DNA of 22,991 nucleotides, taken from positions 63,287-86,277 of the forward strand of contig QKYT01000017.1 of NCBI GenBank assembly GCA_003550305.1, in the 5' to 3' direction. Of this stretch, positions 9,695 to 21,691 are shown one piece after another. Origin of the DNA: Glomus cerebriforme (Eukaryota; Glomeromycota; Glomeromycetes; Glomerales; Glomeraceae). The position numbers and the translations under genes were made by a program. How positions within the stretch are numbered: position 1 is the first letter of the stretch; each line of letters begins with the position of its first letter. The notes beneath the pieces were generated by a model. The model did no database searches, was not told the origin of the DNA, and saw only the letters and a list, made by a program, of their open reading frames with translations.

Positions 9695-11634
9695 ACTTTT
9701 TTTTTCCGTTAACAATGATTGATATATTTTGTTTTGAATGAGATGTTTATAAATAAATACAATTTTATGAACTTTAAAGTATCATATTCATTTTTTTATG
9801 TTTTTCTAGTATCATATTAAAGCAAAAATAAAGAGGGAGAATCAATAGTAAATTTAAACACTTTATATCAAAAAGGAAACTCTTTTTATCATTGACCTAT
9901 GACTTATCTTCTGCACCACGACCAAAAACTAATACATTAATAATCTCATCTCAAGTAAATGCATGAGGCTTTATTACAATATTTAGATTTTTTCAACATG
10001 AACTTCCAAATATTTTTATTCGTTGTGTGTGAGAAAAAATTTATCTATGAAGAGCGGATATCAATTTACATTAAATATAAAAATCAATCAAAAAAGTTAT
10101 ACCCAATTTTATTTAAGTCATATTATTAAATAATTTAATACAAAGATTTTTTAAATAATTTCAGGCAGAGTTTCATTACATTTTTAATTCTGCCGATATT
10201 TTTAAACTTAGTTATTGATTTTGACACTAGCAAACTACATCATTGATTATTAGATTTTTTAATTTTATGTAGCGCAGAAAAGTATAAACCCATGACAATT
10301 TATTTAATAAATAGAAAATAAAAAAAAATATTAAAATCAATAAATCATCATCATGCTTAAATTATTATAGTATCTTGTAATTTTGACTCATTCTTGAAAA
10401 ATTTTTTTTCAATGAAATGCTATGTGAATTGAAAGAAATATATAAGATGGAAATATCTTTTCAAATGAGCAGAGATTAAAAGTGAATTCAGAAAATTTGA
10501 ATAAATATAATGTACAGATATATGATCCAAAAAGAGATAAAGATAAATCAAATTAATAATATAAGAGGAGTATGTTATAAAAACTATGGAATGGAAAAAT
10601 TTGATGAAATAGAACATCATATGAAAAATCGGGTGTATGAGGTGCACAGGTCCAGCCAAAAAAATTTTATTATTAGCTATACGCATTTTTTCAGGGCCGG
10701 AATTACGGTAATGTCAGTCAGTTACTAAAATAAGTAATAAATTGTTGGCTGACGTTATGTTCATTATACACAAACATTTTTTACGAGGTCCTGGTGTATG
10801 GGATAAATGACAATAAAGAAATGGGTATTACAACAAAATCAGAATTGATCTATTATTTTGAATAACATATAGTAATAATATTAATTTTGTAGTATAAGAT
10901 GTAATTTCAATATTCAAATTTAATTTTTACAATTTTCAGAGAAAAAATTTTATTGACTTTGAATATAAAATTTATTTCATTTTTTTTATTTTATAATTTA
11001 TGTAATTTTCATCAAATTTATTATGATATTTATTTAACCTCCATAAAAATTATTCAAAATGTTAAATTAATGAAACAAATAAACAGAATCATTAAAAACC
11101 AATATTAAATTGTTCAAGCTGATAAGAAATCTACTCAATATAATGAAAAAGACTGAAGAAAAACAAAAAGGCGAAGCCATCTTCATCAAAAAAAAGGAAG
11201 AATCCCTGTTGAAGGAACACCAGCGGTTGTTCTATTAGAAGCGGTTATGAAACTAATTCACAAATGGAGGTCAAGAAAAAATGATAGGATGAATTAAAAC
11301 ATTCCTCGATCTGGAGAGTTACTTGTATTTTATTTTATTTTTTGTAAAGAGGATTCCAACTGTGATAAAGATTCTACGGATTGATTTCTATCGGCTTAAT
11401 GCAAAGATGACCCTACAGAAAAGTCTTTCTTTTTAGTTTAAATTAAAAAATACGATTTTATTAATTAGTAATTAGTCAATTTAAAGTATTAAACAAAAAA
11501 AATATATTCATAGTAAATTTTTACCTGTTCTACAACTTTTCCATTCTTAATCAATTAGATTGGTATTTTTAATTTTTTTTCTTGTAGGTTTATTTTTATT
11601 TATATACTGTATTTCTTGGTCTATTGAACCTGGT
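9695..11634. other. Long intergenic region with relics but no supported gene
   Basis: Mostly A/T-rich DNA. Overlapping short frames near 10420-10728 on both strands show no domain or splice structure. A GC-richer island at 10640-10800 has a wobble-paired inverted repeat (10709-10720 with 10746-10757). At 11186-11284 a short frame reads GRIPVEGTPAVVLLEAVMK and then stops; it may be the remains of an exon. Nothing else is interpretable. Confidence 0.5.
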
Positions 11635-12217
11635 TTGAGACCGAGCTTATGGCCGGTTAGAAAATTTATTCTTTATAGGTTTATAATTTTCTATAATCAT
11701 GTATGCTTTCTTATTTTCTAAAGTTTTTATGATAATAAACATACTATAGTCAAGTTCGGCAATAAAAAAAAAATGTTAAATGATAGTGCGATTGACATAA
11801 ACTTTGTAACTACAAATTTAACTTCATTCCTAAGCTCTTAACCGGTTATTATTGAAAAAAATATTAAAAAAGAGTCAAACAAAAATTTCGAGTTCATAAC
11901 TAATAATTTTCTATACAAATTCTTGTACATATTTTATTAAGAGCTTTGTCATTTAAAGAATTTCAATGGAAAGAAACCCTTTTAATTATTGATAAAAAAT
12001 TTTGGCTAGGTGCAAATTATACTACTGATGATAATATTGTAAATGTAATACCAATGTTACTGTCATTTTATGAATTTAACATTTTTCTAATAAATTTGCT
12101 ATACCATATGAGAAAATATTTTATTTAACATAAAAAAAGATAAAATATATTCTAATTTTAAAAAATTTATATCCTACGTAAAAAAAAAAAAAAAAAAAAG
12201 ATATAAAATTAAACTAT

Positions 12218-15200
12218 TTAATCTTTAATGGCATCTTCAATGTTAAGAAGTTTTAAAATTTTATTTTGCATTTTAGGCCAATCATCTTTTTTCCAATCAC
12301 CTTTGTTAATTGCTTCTCTAATATATTTCCGAGCTTTTGTAATATCTACAGCATAATATCTGAATCATAAAAAAAAAGTTGTTTAATTTAAAATATTTAA
12401 ACTATCTTTTTTTATTTCTAAAAAAAAAATACTTACATCACTTCAGGAATCATATGCCTCAAACGTCTTTCATGAGGTAATAAATAAAAAAGTTCAATTT
12501 CTGCTATGATTTCTGCTTTTTGTACTAAATATGAGGCTCTATCATTATCCTCCTCCATCGCCAAATTAAGTAAACCAATGAATAAATTCATTAAATATAT
12601 AACAATTAAGAATGAAAATATAACCATTAAAATGAATAAGATCGTATTTTCAATTGATGGTGTTGGTGTCCAAGATGATAATGAATTTTGATTTCCTAAA
12701 AAACATTTATACAGATTTATAAGTTATTAAGTTATTTTGCACTTAATGTTAATAAAGTCACTAATTTACCTGTTAAAAATAGATATATTGCAAGGAGGGA
12801 AGTGGGATACGAATAAAATAAATTTTTATTTTCATCAGGTACTTGAATAAGAGTTTCATTTAAGACATTCCCATTTTCATCAACCTGATCATAAGTATTA
12901 GAAAGAGTCCAAGGATTATCTGGATCATTTGAATTTTGTGTATTTAATGAATCTAAAAGATTTTGTGGATGTAAAAGTAAAAAAAAAGCATGTGCAAAAC
13001 TTGCAATAATTATTGCTAATAATATTAAAAAAGAAAATACACGTTTAGCTACTCCAAAAATTATTGCAAAATAAACTCCAAATGATTCAAATGCTCTGAA
13101 GAAAAGTAAAAATTTTAAATCTAATAATAAACATGAAACGGATAGTGCCCAATATGGTACATCATAATTAATCCAATAGATTGATGTAATGGTAACGGAA
13201 AGAAATGCACTTAAATCTGTTTTTTTTAAAGATAAGTTAGTATACATAAGTTTAATAAAATATAAAATATAAAATAAATTTTAAATTATTCTTACCAAAC
13301 CAATTCCATTTGCTGAAAAAATATTTTCTTGGGTTCCAGATAAATTGTCTTAATTCAAATATAAGATGAAAAACGCCAAAAGCAATTGAAGTTTGATAAA
13401 GTATAGAACGGGTTTCTTGTGATATAGAATTTGTAGGATAAGAAGCAATTGTAAAACATATAAGAAAAATTGTAAACATTAACCAAATACCAAAATAGTA
13501 ATCCCTCCCAAAACATTCCCATTTATGATTAATAACTGCTTCACCATTCCAATTTGTATAAAAAATTTTTTCGCAAGTTTTAACAAATTCACTTTGTTGA
13601 GGATAAAGTACTTCCTTCCTCCAACTATATTTTAAAGGGTAACGAGAATAATTTATATAAGGCACAATAAGAACAATGTATTGATTCGCTTTTCTTTTAG
13701 CTGAAATAGACTCATAAATTAACATATATAGATCAGTTATAAACCATGCAATAAATGTAAATAAACCAACAATTGAAATATTCAACATAAATGTTATAAA
13801 TAATAAAAAGTATACGCAGTCTAGAAAAATATTAAATAAAAAAAAATAAAAGTTTTTATAGTTGAAAAAATCGGATAAAATGGATAAATAGGGATATTTT
13901 ATTGGGTCAAAACCAACACTAAAAGTACGAAAATGGTAATAATTCTTATTACTAATTATATTTTCATTAGAAGGATCTAAAAACATAAACATTTCAGAAT
14001 TAAATTTTGTTATGTAATCGGGGTATTTTTTATAGAGATCATTCATAGATGATGTTATAATATTGAGAAATTTTAGATTTCTATTTGGATCTTCTTTAAC
14101 AAGTTTCATACATTTAGTATAAATCGATTCTATATGACAAATTAATTTTGGATTATTTGAATTTACTAAAATTGGAAACAAATCTGCTCCATATCTGGCA
14201 AGAATAGTATCATCTTCAATGACATTAATCTTTTTATCTTTTGTTTCATCAAATTGAAATTTTTTTAACTCTTCATCAGTTAGATTTTTTTTTAATAAGT
14301 TTTCCATATCAGAAAAAGTCAANGTATCANTCGTATCATTGCAAAATACATCAAAATCATCCAAGTAAGTATTCCATCCGGCAATAATGTCATCATCAAA
14401 AGTTTTGCGCAAATCCCTACTTGACAAATCAATGCATTTAATTCTTTCATCAACTAATCCAAATGCTTTCTTCGATTCTGAATTATATTCATAAAGAATA
14501 AAATTATTCCCACAATTGTTATTAAAAACCTTTGATACGTCTACGGGTTGTTTATTGATATCACTTGTATGATATAAAATTATTTTTTGACATTTATCTT
14601 CTAGTTTAGGTAAATTAAAGACCAAGAGATAATCATCATACAGAAATTCTACTTTTATAATGGAATTTCTTATTCGAATATTTTGAACTGGATCTGATTT
14701 CCCTTTTGAAAAAATTTCAATTTTATTAAAATGTTTTACCACGATTGAATTTCCTTTAGATATTATTGTCGATTTTTCATATATATTATCATAAAATGGT
14801 GGCCTAAACCCAAGGAAATATGTAGATTCAGTTTCTGAGTTAAATTGAGATAAACAATTTGAATAAATATTCCATATATTATCTTCCTCCACATATATTC
14901 TGCCTGCTAGCTTATGAGATGAAGATAATTTTAACTCATCATCCTTTTCATTAAATGAATAAACTAATAATAATTTACTGTTTTCAAATATATTTATTTT
15001 AACCATTACAATATCTCCATTTTTTTTGAAATAAACCTTCTCCAACATTTCACATATCATTATTTTCCAGAAAAATTCCAGCAAATTAGTTTTAAATTTA
15101 ATTTGTCGATGTTCATTTGACATTTGAAAGATTCTAAAATATGAATAATATTTATAATAAACAATTTTATTATCATTTACTTTAATCTCAATTGAATTTT

Positions 15201-15468
15201 CTGATTCTGCTAATTTGTCTATTAACACTTTTGGTAATGTAAAAACTTTTGCTTCAGGATCTAGGGATATATTAGAATCTTTCACAATCCATCCTTCAAT
15301 CGATTTATCATCACTGCTATACGTGATGACATATGTACCATTAGGAGATACAGATAATGATGATATTTTTTTTCCGCCGTGTGCGTCGTACGGTTTACGT
15401 GGTTCATCATATAATTGGATGTCATTATCATCGTATTTATCATCTATTTGGATAATTTCTTCTGCCAT
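12218..15468 (-). CDS. WD40-like/TRP-like ion transport protein, copy 1, 4 exons, 1006 aa
   Basis: Exons 15468-13296, 13216-12770, 12695-12437 and 12359-12218 join in one frame (3021 nt) with GT/AG introns of 61-79 nt. Residues about 34-60 (KISSLSVSPNGTYVITYSSD) are a WD40-like blade, and the N-terminal half (to about 380) looks like a degenerate beta-propeller. The C-terminal half is hydrophobic. Membrane segments lie near 541-586 (one or two passes), 658-677, 688-708, 725-741, 744-765 and 768-806. A pore-like stretch (YSYPTSLLAIYLFLTG) lies near 859-874, and a last helix at 892-920 ends VIYLMNLFIGLLNLAM. That order of final helices matches the six-helix cation channels of the TRP type. The cytosolic tail has KAEIIAEIELFYLLP. 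Ion specificity cannot be read from sequence. Two ambiguous bases (14323, 14330) leave residues 380 and 382 undetermined. It is a tandem paralog of the gene at 21483-18209, and related proteins are common in Rhizophagus genomes (from memory). Confidence 0.85.
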
Positions 15469-15700
15469 GAAGATTTATTTTTTTCGTGTTTGAACAGTTT
15501 GTTATAAACAAATGCAAAAGGCAATAAAAAAAAAGAAAAGAGAGGAAAAAAAAAAATTCCTAAGAATAAATAACGAAACGGACGTGAAACTTCCGCTTTT
15601 AGTTTTATTCAAATTTACTGTTTTTGGTTGATTGTTTACCCGCTTATTATGCTCTCCAGTATGGTTAGATTTGTACTGCATAGTATGGACAATTTTGTGT
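15469..15700 (-). promoter_or_regulatory. Conserved 5' flank/promoter region of channel copy 1
   Basis: The first ~220 bp upstream of the ATG are nearly the same as those before copy 2 (21484-21690). Shared features include an A-rich run just before the gene and blocks such as AACGAAACGGACGTGAA and TTTTTGGTTGATTGTTTACC. Conservation through the duplication shows that the proximal promoter travelled with the gene. No specific factor site is assigned. Confidence 0.45.
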
Positions 15701-15944
15701 AATATTGTACAAGAATCTTACGTTATGAGATTTTTAGAACATCTTGAAACAATCAGCCGTAAACGCAATATGCAATTTTTTTACATGAATTTTTTCATCT
15801 GATTTTATTGAAAAAAACCATATATATTTTAACTGTTATGCTTTAAAAATGAATTCCTTGGCATTGTGAAACAAGAATACAGGCGATCATCCGTCACGAA
15901 ATTTATTTTGCATATTTATCTCGTGTAATAAGTATTAAGGATGA

Positions 15945-17605
15945 TTTTATTTATTTATTTTATTTTAATTTAATTATTATACAGCTTTACTAGTATAGCT
16001 TTATATACCGTTAAGCCTTTGATAATACAATATAATAATTATAAAATTTTCCTAAAACCTATTCAAATATCCTATTCTAGTATTAAAATTCTAGATCATA
16101 AATATATGTCGTAGACCAAATTTTTTGAACTTTTTCTTGCTTTGTAATTAAACGTTCTATATACTATCTATCTGCTATTACTGTAGACATTAATTTTTTA
16201 TTATTTCTAGCTAAATTATTTTTCGCGAGTCTATTTAATTTTTCCTCCGAAACCATTTGATCTTTTATTTTAACCCTACTCCCTTTTACTTTTTCTTTAT
16301 TGCCTCTTTTATTTTTGATAATTTCTTTTTTATTCTCTATATATTTTCCCATTTTATTAATTTTATCGCATCTATCATTCCATATTTTGTCTTTCGTTCC
16401 TATCGCTATTCCTTCAATTAATATTTCCATTTCTTTTTTTATATCTTTATTCTGTCCAATTTCTAAAATTCTTTTGTTAAAGATACTTAATTGATTGGCT
16501 TTAGTCGTAGATTTTTCTAATGATATTCGTTATCCTTTCCTTCCATATTTCTTCATTAATGTAAATATTTTTCTTTTTTAAATTCTCTATATTTTTCTGT
16601 ATATTTTCTTGAACAATGTCGTATAACGTTATTGTATTATTTTCACATTCCCAAATGTGATTCCAATTTTCATTGTCCATTTTACATCTCATACATGTAT
16701 TATCCTCTTCGTTATTATTTCTCTTATTAATCATTTCCAGTGTTGGTAATTCTTCCAAAAAGTTCTTTACTCTATAACTTCTTCTTTTCATATTCTTTGT
16801 CGTCGTTTCCAAATTTAATTCTTCGTTTTTTAACATGATGAAATTAAATGTTTTATTCCAATCAATTTCATCTTTATCTATATTTATTCTTATTTCTTTA
16901 TTTCTACTTTGTACTATCCATTCCGCCTTATTTTTAAGTTGATTAATATCTTTCATTACTTTTCTTATATTATAATCGGTTATATTCTTTTTCCAATAAA
17001 CATTAAACTTGTTTCGTTAAAATTTTACTACCCCATTTTTCTATTTTAATTTCTCCTATTATTTCTTTCTCTTCCTCTTTTTTTTATATATACTTTTCTT
17101 TGTTTTTTATCTAACTCATCGATTTGTATATCTATATTAAAATCCTCCAATAAATCAATAATTTAGTTTATATAATTTTGATTATTTATATTCCAAATTT
17201 GTCGTTCTTTCGATTGTATCACTTTCTGTAATATTTGATTAATATTACATTTTTTTGTATCTATTTTAATCTCACATCTTCCATATTTTTTAACCATTAA
17301 TAACGTTATTATTATACCTATTAATCCATTTTTCATCGTATCTTTACTATTTGTTTTAAACATTATACTCTCTTCATTTTCATTTTCTCTTATTTGCTTT
17401 ATCAATAACGTATCAAATCTACCTTCTATTATATATTTGAGTTCTTTGTTGTAATAATAATTTGTTATAAATTCTCCTTTCATTTTATTTTTTAACTTTT
17501 CTAATTCCTCCCCTTCCATTATATTATCTATTTGTATATATCTATCATTTATTTCTGTCAATTCTGTTATCTCATCGTTTTCAAATTTTCCTTCTATATT
17601 TACGA
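15945..17605 (-). mobile_element. 5'-truncated, broken LINE-type retrotransposon (C-terminal part of ORF)
   Basis: The minus strand encodes three Lys/Asn/Ile-rich pieces. Piece 1 (about 17605-17163) contains GIIITLLMVKKYGRCEIKID, resembling the centre of an RNase H fold. Piece 2 (16956-16501) has KRRSYRVKNFLEELPTLE and CMRCKMDNENWNHIWEC, a CxxC...HxxxxC zinc-binding pattern that follows RNase H in LINE-like elements common in Rhizophagus (family knowledge). Piece 3 (about 16499-16164) continues with EILIEGIAIGTKDKIWNDRC after a +1 shift at about 16500. A stop separates pieces 1 and 2. No reverse transcriptase domain is present, so the element is 5'-truncated. The 3' end is a TAAA-rich tail at about 15975-15945. 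It sits at the junction between the two channel-gene copies. No target-site duplication was found. Confidence 0.6.
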
Positions 17606-18208
17606 GTTACAGTGAGTAGTTGATTAGAAATATGAATGTGACTATACTTGAGATCGAGCTTGTGGCCGGTTAGAAAATTTATTCTTTATAGGTTTATAAT
17701 TTTCTACAATAATGTATGCTTTCTTACTTTCTAAAGTTTTTATGATAATTAACATACTATAGTCAAGTTCAGCAATAAAAAAAAAATGTTAAATGATAGT
17801 GTGATTGACACAACAAACTTTGTAACTACAAATTTAACTTCATTCCTAAGCTCTTAACCAGTTAATATTGAAAAAAATATTAAAAAAGAGTCAAACAAAA
17901 ATTTCGGGTTCATAACTAATAATTTTCTATACAAATTCTTGTACATATTTTATTAATCAATGGAACGAAACCTATTGATTATTGATAAAAAATTTTGGTT
18001 AGGTGCAAATTATATTACTGATGATAATATTGTAAATGTAATACCAATGTTACTGTCATTTTATGAATTTTCATTTTTCTAATAAATTTGCTATACCATA
18101 TGAGAAAATATTTTATTTATAATAACATAAAAAAAGATAAAATATGTTCTAATTTTAAAAAAAAATCTATAACCTACGTAAAAAAAAAAAGATATAAAAT
18201 TAAACTAT

Positions 18209-21200
18209 TTAATCTTTAATGGCATCTTCAATGTTAAGAAGCTTTAAAATTTTATTTTGCATTTCAGGCCAATCAGTTTTTTTCCAATCACCTTTGTTAA
18301 TTGCTTCTTTAATATATTTCCGAGCTTTTGTAATATCTACAACATAATATCTGAATCATAAAAAAAAAGTTGTTATTAATTTAAAATATTTAAACTATCT
18401 TTTTTTATTTCTAAAAAAAAATACTTACATTACTTCAGGAATCATATGCCTCAAACGTCTTTGATGAGGTAATAAATAAAAAAGTTCGATTTCTGCTATG
18501 ATTTCTGCTTTTTGTACTAAATATGAGGCTCTATCATTATCCTCCTCCATCGCCNNATTAAGTAAACCAATGAATAAATTCATTAAATATATAACAATTA
18601 NGAATGAAAATATAACCATTAAAATGAATAAGATCGTATTTTCAATTGATGGTGTTGGTGTCCAAGATGATAATGAATTTTGATTTCCTAAAAAATATTT
18701 ATACAGATTTATAAGTTATTAAGTTATTTTGCACTTAATATTAATAAAGTCACCAATTTACCTGTTAAAAATAAATATATTGCAAGGAGGGAAGTGGGAT
18801 ACGAATAAAATAAATTTGTATTTTCACTAGGTACTTGAATAAGAGTTTCATTTAAGACATTCCCATTTTCATCAACTTGGTTATAAGTATTAGAAAGAGA
18901 CCAAGGATTATTTGGATCATTTGAATTTTGTGTATTTAATGAATCTAAAAGATTCTGTGGATGTAAAAGTAAAAAAAAAGCATGTGCAAAACTTGCAATA
19001 ATTATTGCTAATAATATTAAAAAAGAAAATACACGTTTAGCTACTCCAAAAATTATTGCAAAATAAACTCCAAATGATTCAAATGCTCTGAAGAAAAGTA
19101 AAAATTTTAAATCTAATAATAAACATGAAACGGATAGTGCCCAATCTGGTACATCATTATATTTAATCCAATAGATTGATGTAATGGTAACGGAAAGAAA
19201 TGCACTTAAATCTGTTTTTTTTAAAGATAAGTTAATATAAGTTTAATAAAATATAAAATATAAAATAAATTTTAAATTATGCTTACCAAACCAATTCCAT
19301 TTGCTAAAAAAATATTTTCTTGGGTTCCAGATAAATTGTTTTAATTCAAATATAAGATGAAAAACACCAAAAGCAATTGAAGTTCGATAAAGTATAAAAC
19401 GAGTTTCTTGTGATATAGAATTTGTAGGATAAGAAGCAATTGTAAAACATATAAGAAAAATTGTAAATATTAACCAAATACCAAAATAGTAATCCCTCCC
19501 AAAATATTCCCATTTATGATTAATAACTGCTTCACCATTCCAATTTGTATAAAAATTTTTTTCGCAAGTTTTAACAAATTCACTTGGTTGAGGATACAAT
19601 ACTTCCTTCCTCCAACTATATTTTAAAGGATAACGAGAATAATTTATATAAGGCATAATAAGAACAATGTATTGATTAGCTTTTCTTTCAACTAAATAAG
19701 TTTCATAAATTATCATATATTGTTCATATAGCAAAATTGTAGTCCCTGCAATAGATGCAAATAAAAAAACAATTGAAATAATCAATATAAATGTTATAAA
19801 TAATAAAAAGTATACGCAGTCTAGAATAAAATTAAATAAAAAATAAAAGTTTTTATAGTTGAAAAAACCGGATAAAATGGATAAATAGTGATATTTTGTT
19901 GGGTCAAAACCAACACTAAAAGTACGAAAATGGTAATACCTCTTATTACTAATTATATTTTCATTAGAAGGATCTAAAATCATAAACATTTCAGAATTAA
20001 ATTTTGTTATATAATCAGGATATTTTTTATAGAGATCATTCATAGATGATGTTATAATATTGAGAAATTTCAAATTTCTATTTGGATCTTCTTTAACAAG
20101 TTTCATACATTTAGTATAAATCGATTCTACATGACAAATTAATTTTGGATCATTTGAATTTACTAAAATTGGAAACAAATCTGCTCCATATCTGGCAAGA
20201 ATAGTATCATCTTCAATGACATTAATCTTTTTATCTTTTGTTTCATCAAATTGAAATTTTTTTAACTCTTCATCAGTTAGATTTTTTTTTAATAAGTTTT
20301 CCATATCAGAAAAAGTCAANGTATCANTCGTATCATTGCAAAATACATCAAAATCATCCAAGTAAGTATTCCATCCGGCAATAATGTCATCATCAAAAGT
20401 TTTGCGCAAATCCCTACTTGACAAATCAATGCATTTAATTCTTTCATCAACTAATCCAAATGCTTTCTTCGATTCTGAATTATATTCATAAAGAATAAAA
20501 TTATTCCCACAATTGTTATTAAAAACCTTTGATACGTCTACGGGTTGTTTATTGATATCACTTGTATGATATAAAATTATTTTTTGACATTTATCTTCTA
20601 GTTTAGGTAAATTAAAGACCAAGAGATAATCATCATACAGAAATTCTACTTTTATAATGGAATTTCTTATTCGAATATTTTGAACTGGATCTGATTTCCC
20701 TTTTGAAAAAATTTCAATTTTATTAAAATGTTTTACCACGATTGAATTTCCTTTAGATATTATTGTCGATTTTTCATATATATTATCATAAAATGGTGGC
20801 CTAAACCCAAGGAAATATGTAGATTCAGTTTCTGAGTTAAATTGAGATAAACAATTTGAATAAATATTCCATATATTATCTTCCTCCACATATATTCTGC
20901 CTGCTAGCTTATGAGATGAAGATAATTTTAACTCATCATCCTTTTCATTAAATGAATAAACTAATAATAATTTACTGTTTTCAAATATATTTATTTTAAC
21001 CATTACAATATCTCCATTTTTTTTGAAATAAACCTTCTCCAACATTTCACATATCATTATTTTCCAGAAAAATTCCAGCAAATTAGTTTTAAATTTAATT
21101 TGTCGATGTTCATTTGACAGTTGAAAGATTCTAAAATAAGAATAATATTTATAATAAACAATTTTATTATCATTTACTTTAATCTCAATTGAATTTTCTG

Positions 21201-21483
21201 ATTCTGCTAATTTGTTTGTTAACACTTTTGGTAATGTATAAACTTTTGCTTCAGGATCTAGGGATATATTAGAATCTTTTACAATCCATCCTTCAATCGA
21301 TTTATCATCACTGCTATACGTGATGACATATGTACCATTGGGAGATACAGATAATGATGATATTTTTTTTCCGTCGTGTGGATTTCGTATTTCATTTTCG
21401 TCGAGCGGTTCATTATATTTATCATCTATTTGGATGTCATTATCATCGTATTTATCATCTATTTGGATAATTTCTTCTGCCAT
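18209..21483 (-). CDS. WD40-like/TRP-like ion transport protein, copy 2, 4 exons, 1015 aa
   Basis: Exons 21483-19287, 19211-18762, 18687-18429 and 18350-18209 (3048 nt) use the same intron positions and phases as copy 1. The architecture is the same: a WD40-like start (residues about 42-68), a beta-rich half, then the channel half with the same final pore and last-helix pattern. Differences from copy 1 include eight extra N-terminal residues, where IDDKY occurs twice (QIDDKYDDNDIQIDDKYNEP), and one extra codon after exon 2 starts (WIKYNDV against WINYDV). The first membrane region is clearly altered (FLFASIAGTTILLYEQY against LFTFIAWFITDLY). Ns at 20320 and 20327 match those in copy 1; further Ns at 18555, 18556 and 18601 fall in exon 3. 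The gene is open and appears functional, with ion specificity unknown. Confidence 0.85.
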
Positions 21484-21690
21484 GAAGATTTATTTTTTTT
21501 TTCGTGTTTGAACAGTTTATTATAAACAAATGCAAAAGGCAATAAAAAAAAAGAGGAAAAAAAAAATCCTAAGAATAAATAACGAAACGGACGTGAACCT
21601 TCCGCTTTTAGTTTTATTCAAATTTACTGTTTTTGGTTGATTGTTTACCGCTTATTATGCTCTCCCAGTATGGTTAGCTTCGTACTGTAT
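21484..21690 (-). promoter_or_regulatory. Conserved 5' flank/promoter region of channel copy 2
   Basis: It matches 15469-15690 closely, with homopolymer-length differences and few substitutions. It stops matching at about 21692, where the copy-2 insertion begins. More distal promoter sequence is therefore displaced by about 475 bp compared with copy 1. Confidence 0.45.
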
Positions 21691-21691
21691 A

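Larger units (their letters stand above)
11635..15940 (-). repeat. Tandem duplication unit, copy 1 (WD40-like/ion-channel gene plus flanks)
   Basis: This stretch aligns along its length with 17648-22436. Homology begins at TTGAGA (11635) and ends at ATTAAGGATGA (about 15940). It includes the whole gene, about 580 bp of 3' flank and about 470 bp of 5' flank. The copies are in the same orientation and differ by scattered substitutions, small indels and one larger insertion in copy 2. A short plus-strand frame at 11946-12128 lies in the 3' flank; its counterpart in copy 2 is shifted and stopped, so it is not coding. Confidence 0.9.

Noticed and set aside
9881..10140. Frames suggesting a second relic (for example RFFQHELPNIFIRC)
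   Set aside because: Interrupted by many stops, with no match I can name; too weak to list as a pseudogene.
10420..10728. Two overlapping open frames on opposite strands
   Set aside because: Both are short and low-complexity, without homology I recognise, and neither shows splice extension.
11946..12128. 60-codon plus-strand frame in the 3' flank of channel copy 1
   Set aside because: The matching sequence in copy 2 has a deletion, frame changes and stops, although the channel gene itself stayed intact, so it is not under coding constraint.
12506..12691. Plus-strand frames opposite channel exon 3 (and the same at 18498-18683)
   Set aside because: Shadows of the conserved last-helix exon on the minus strand.
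15215..15493. Plus-strand frames opposite the N-terminus of both channel genes (also 21320-21511)
   Set aside because: Antisense shadows; the minus-strand protein is conserved between paralogs.
16300..16494. Plus-strand hydrophobic frame in the LINE fragment
   Set aside because: It is the complement of Lys/Asn-rich retroelement coding sequence, which naturally reads as Phe/Leu/Ile.
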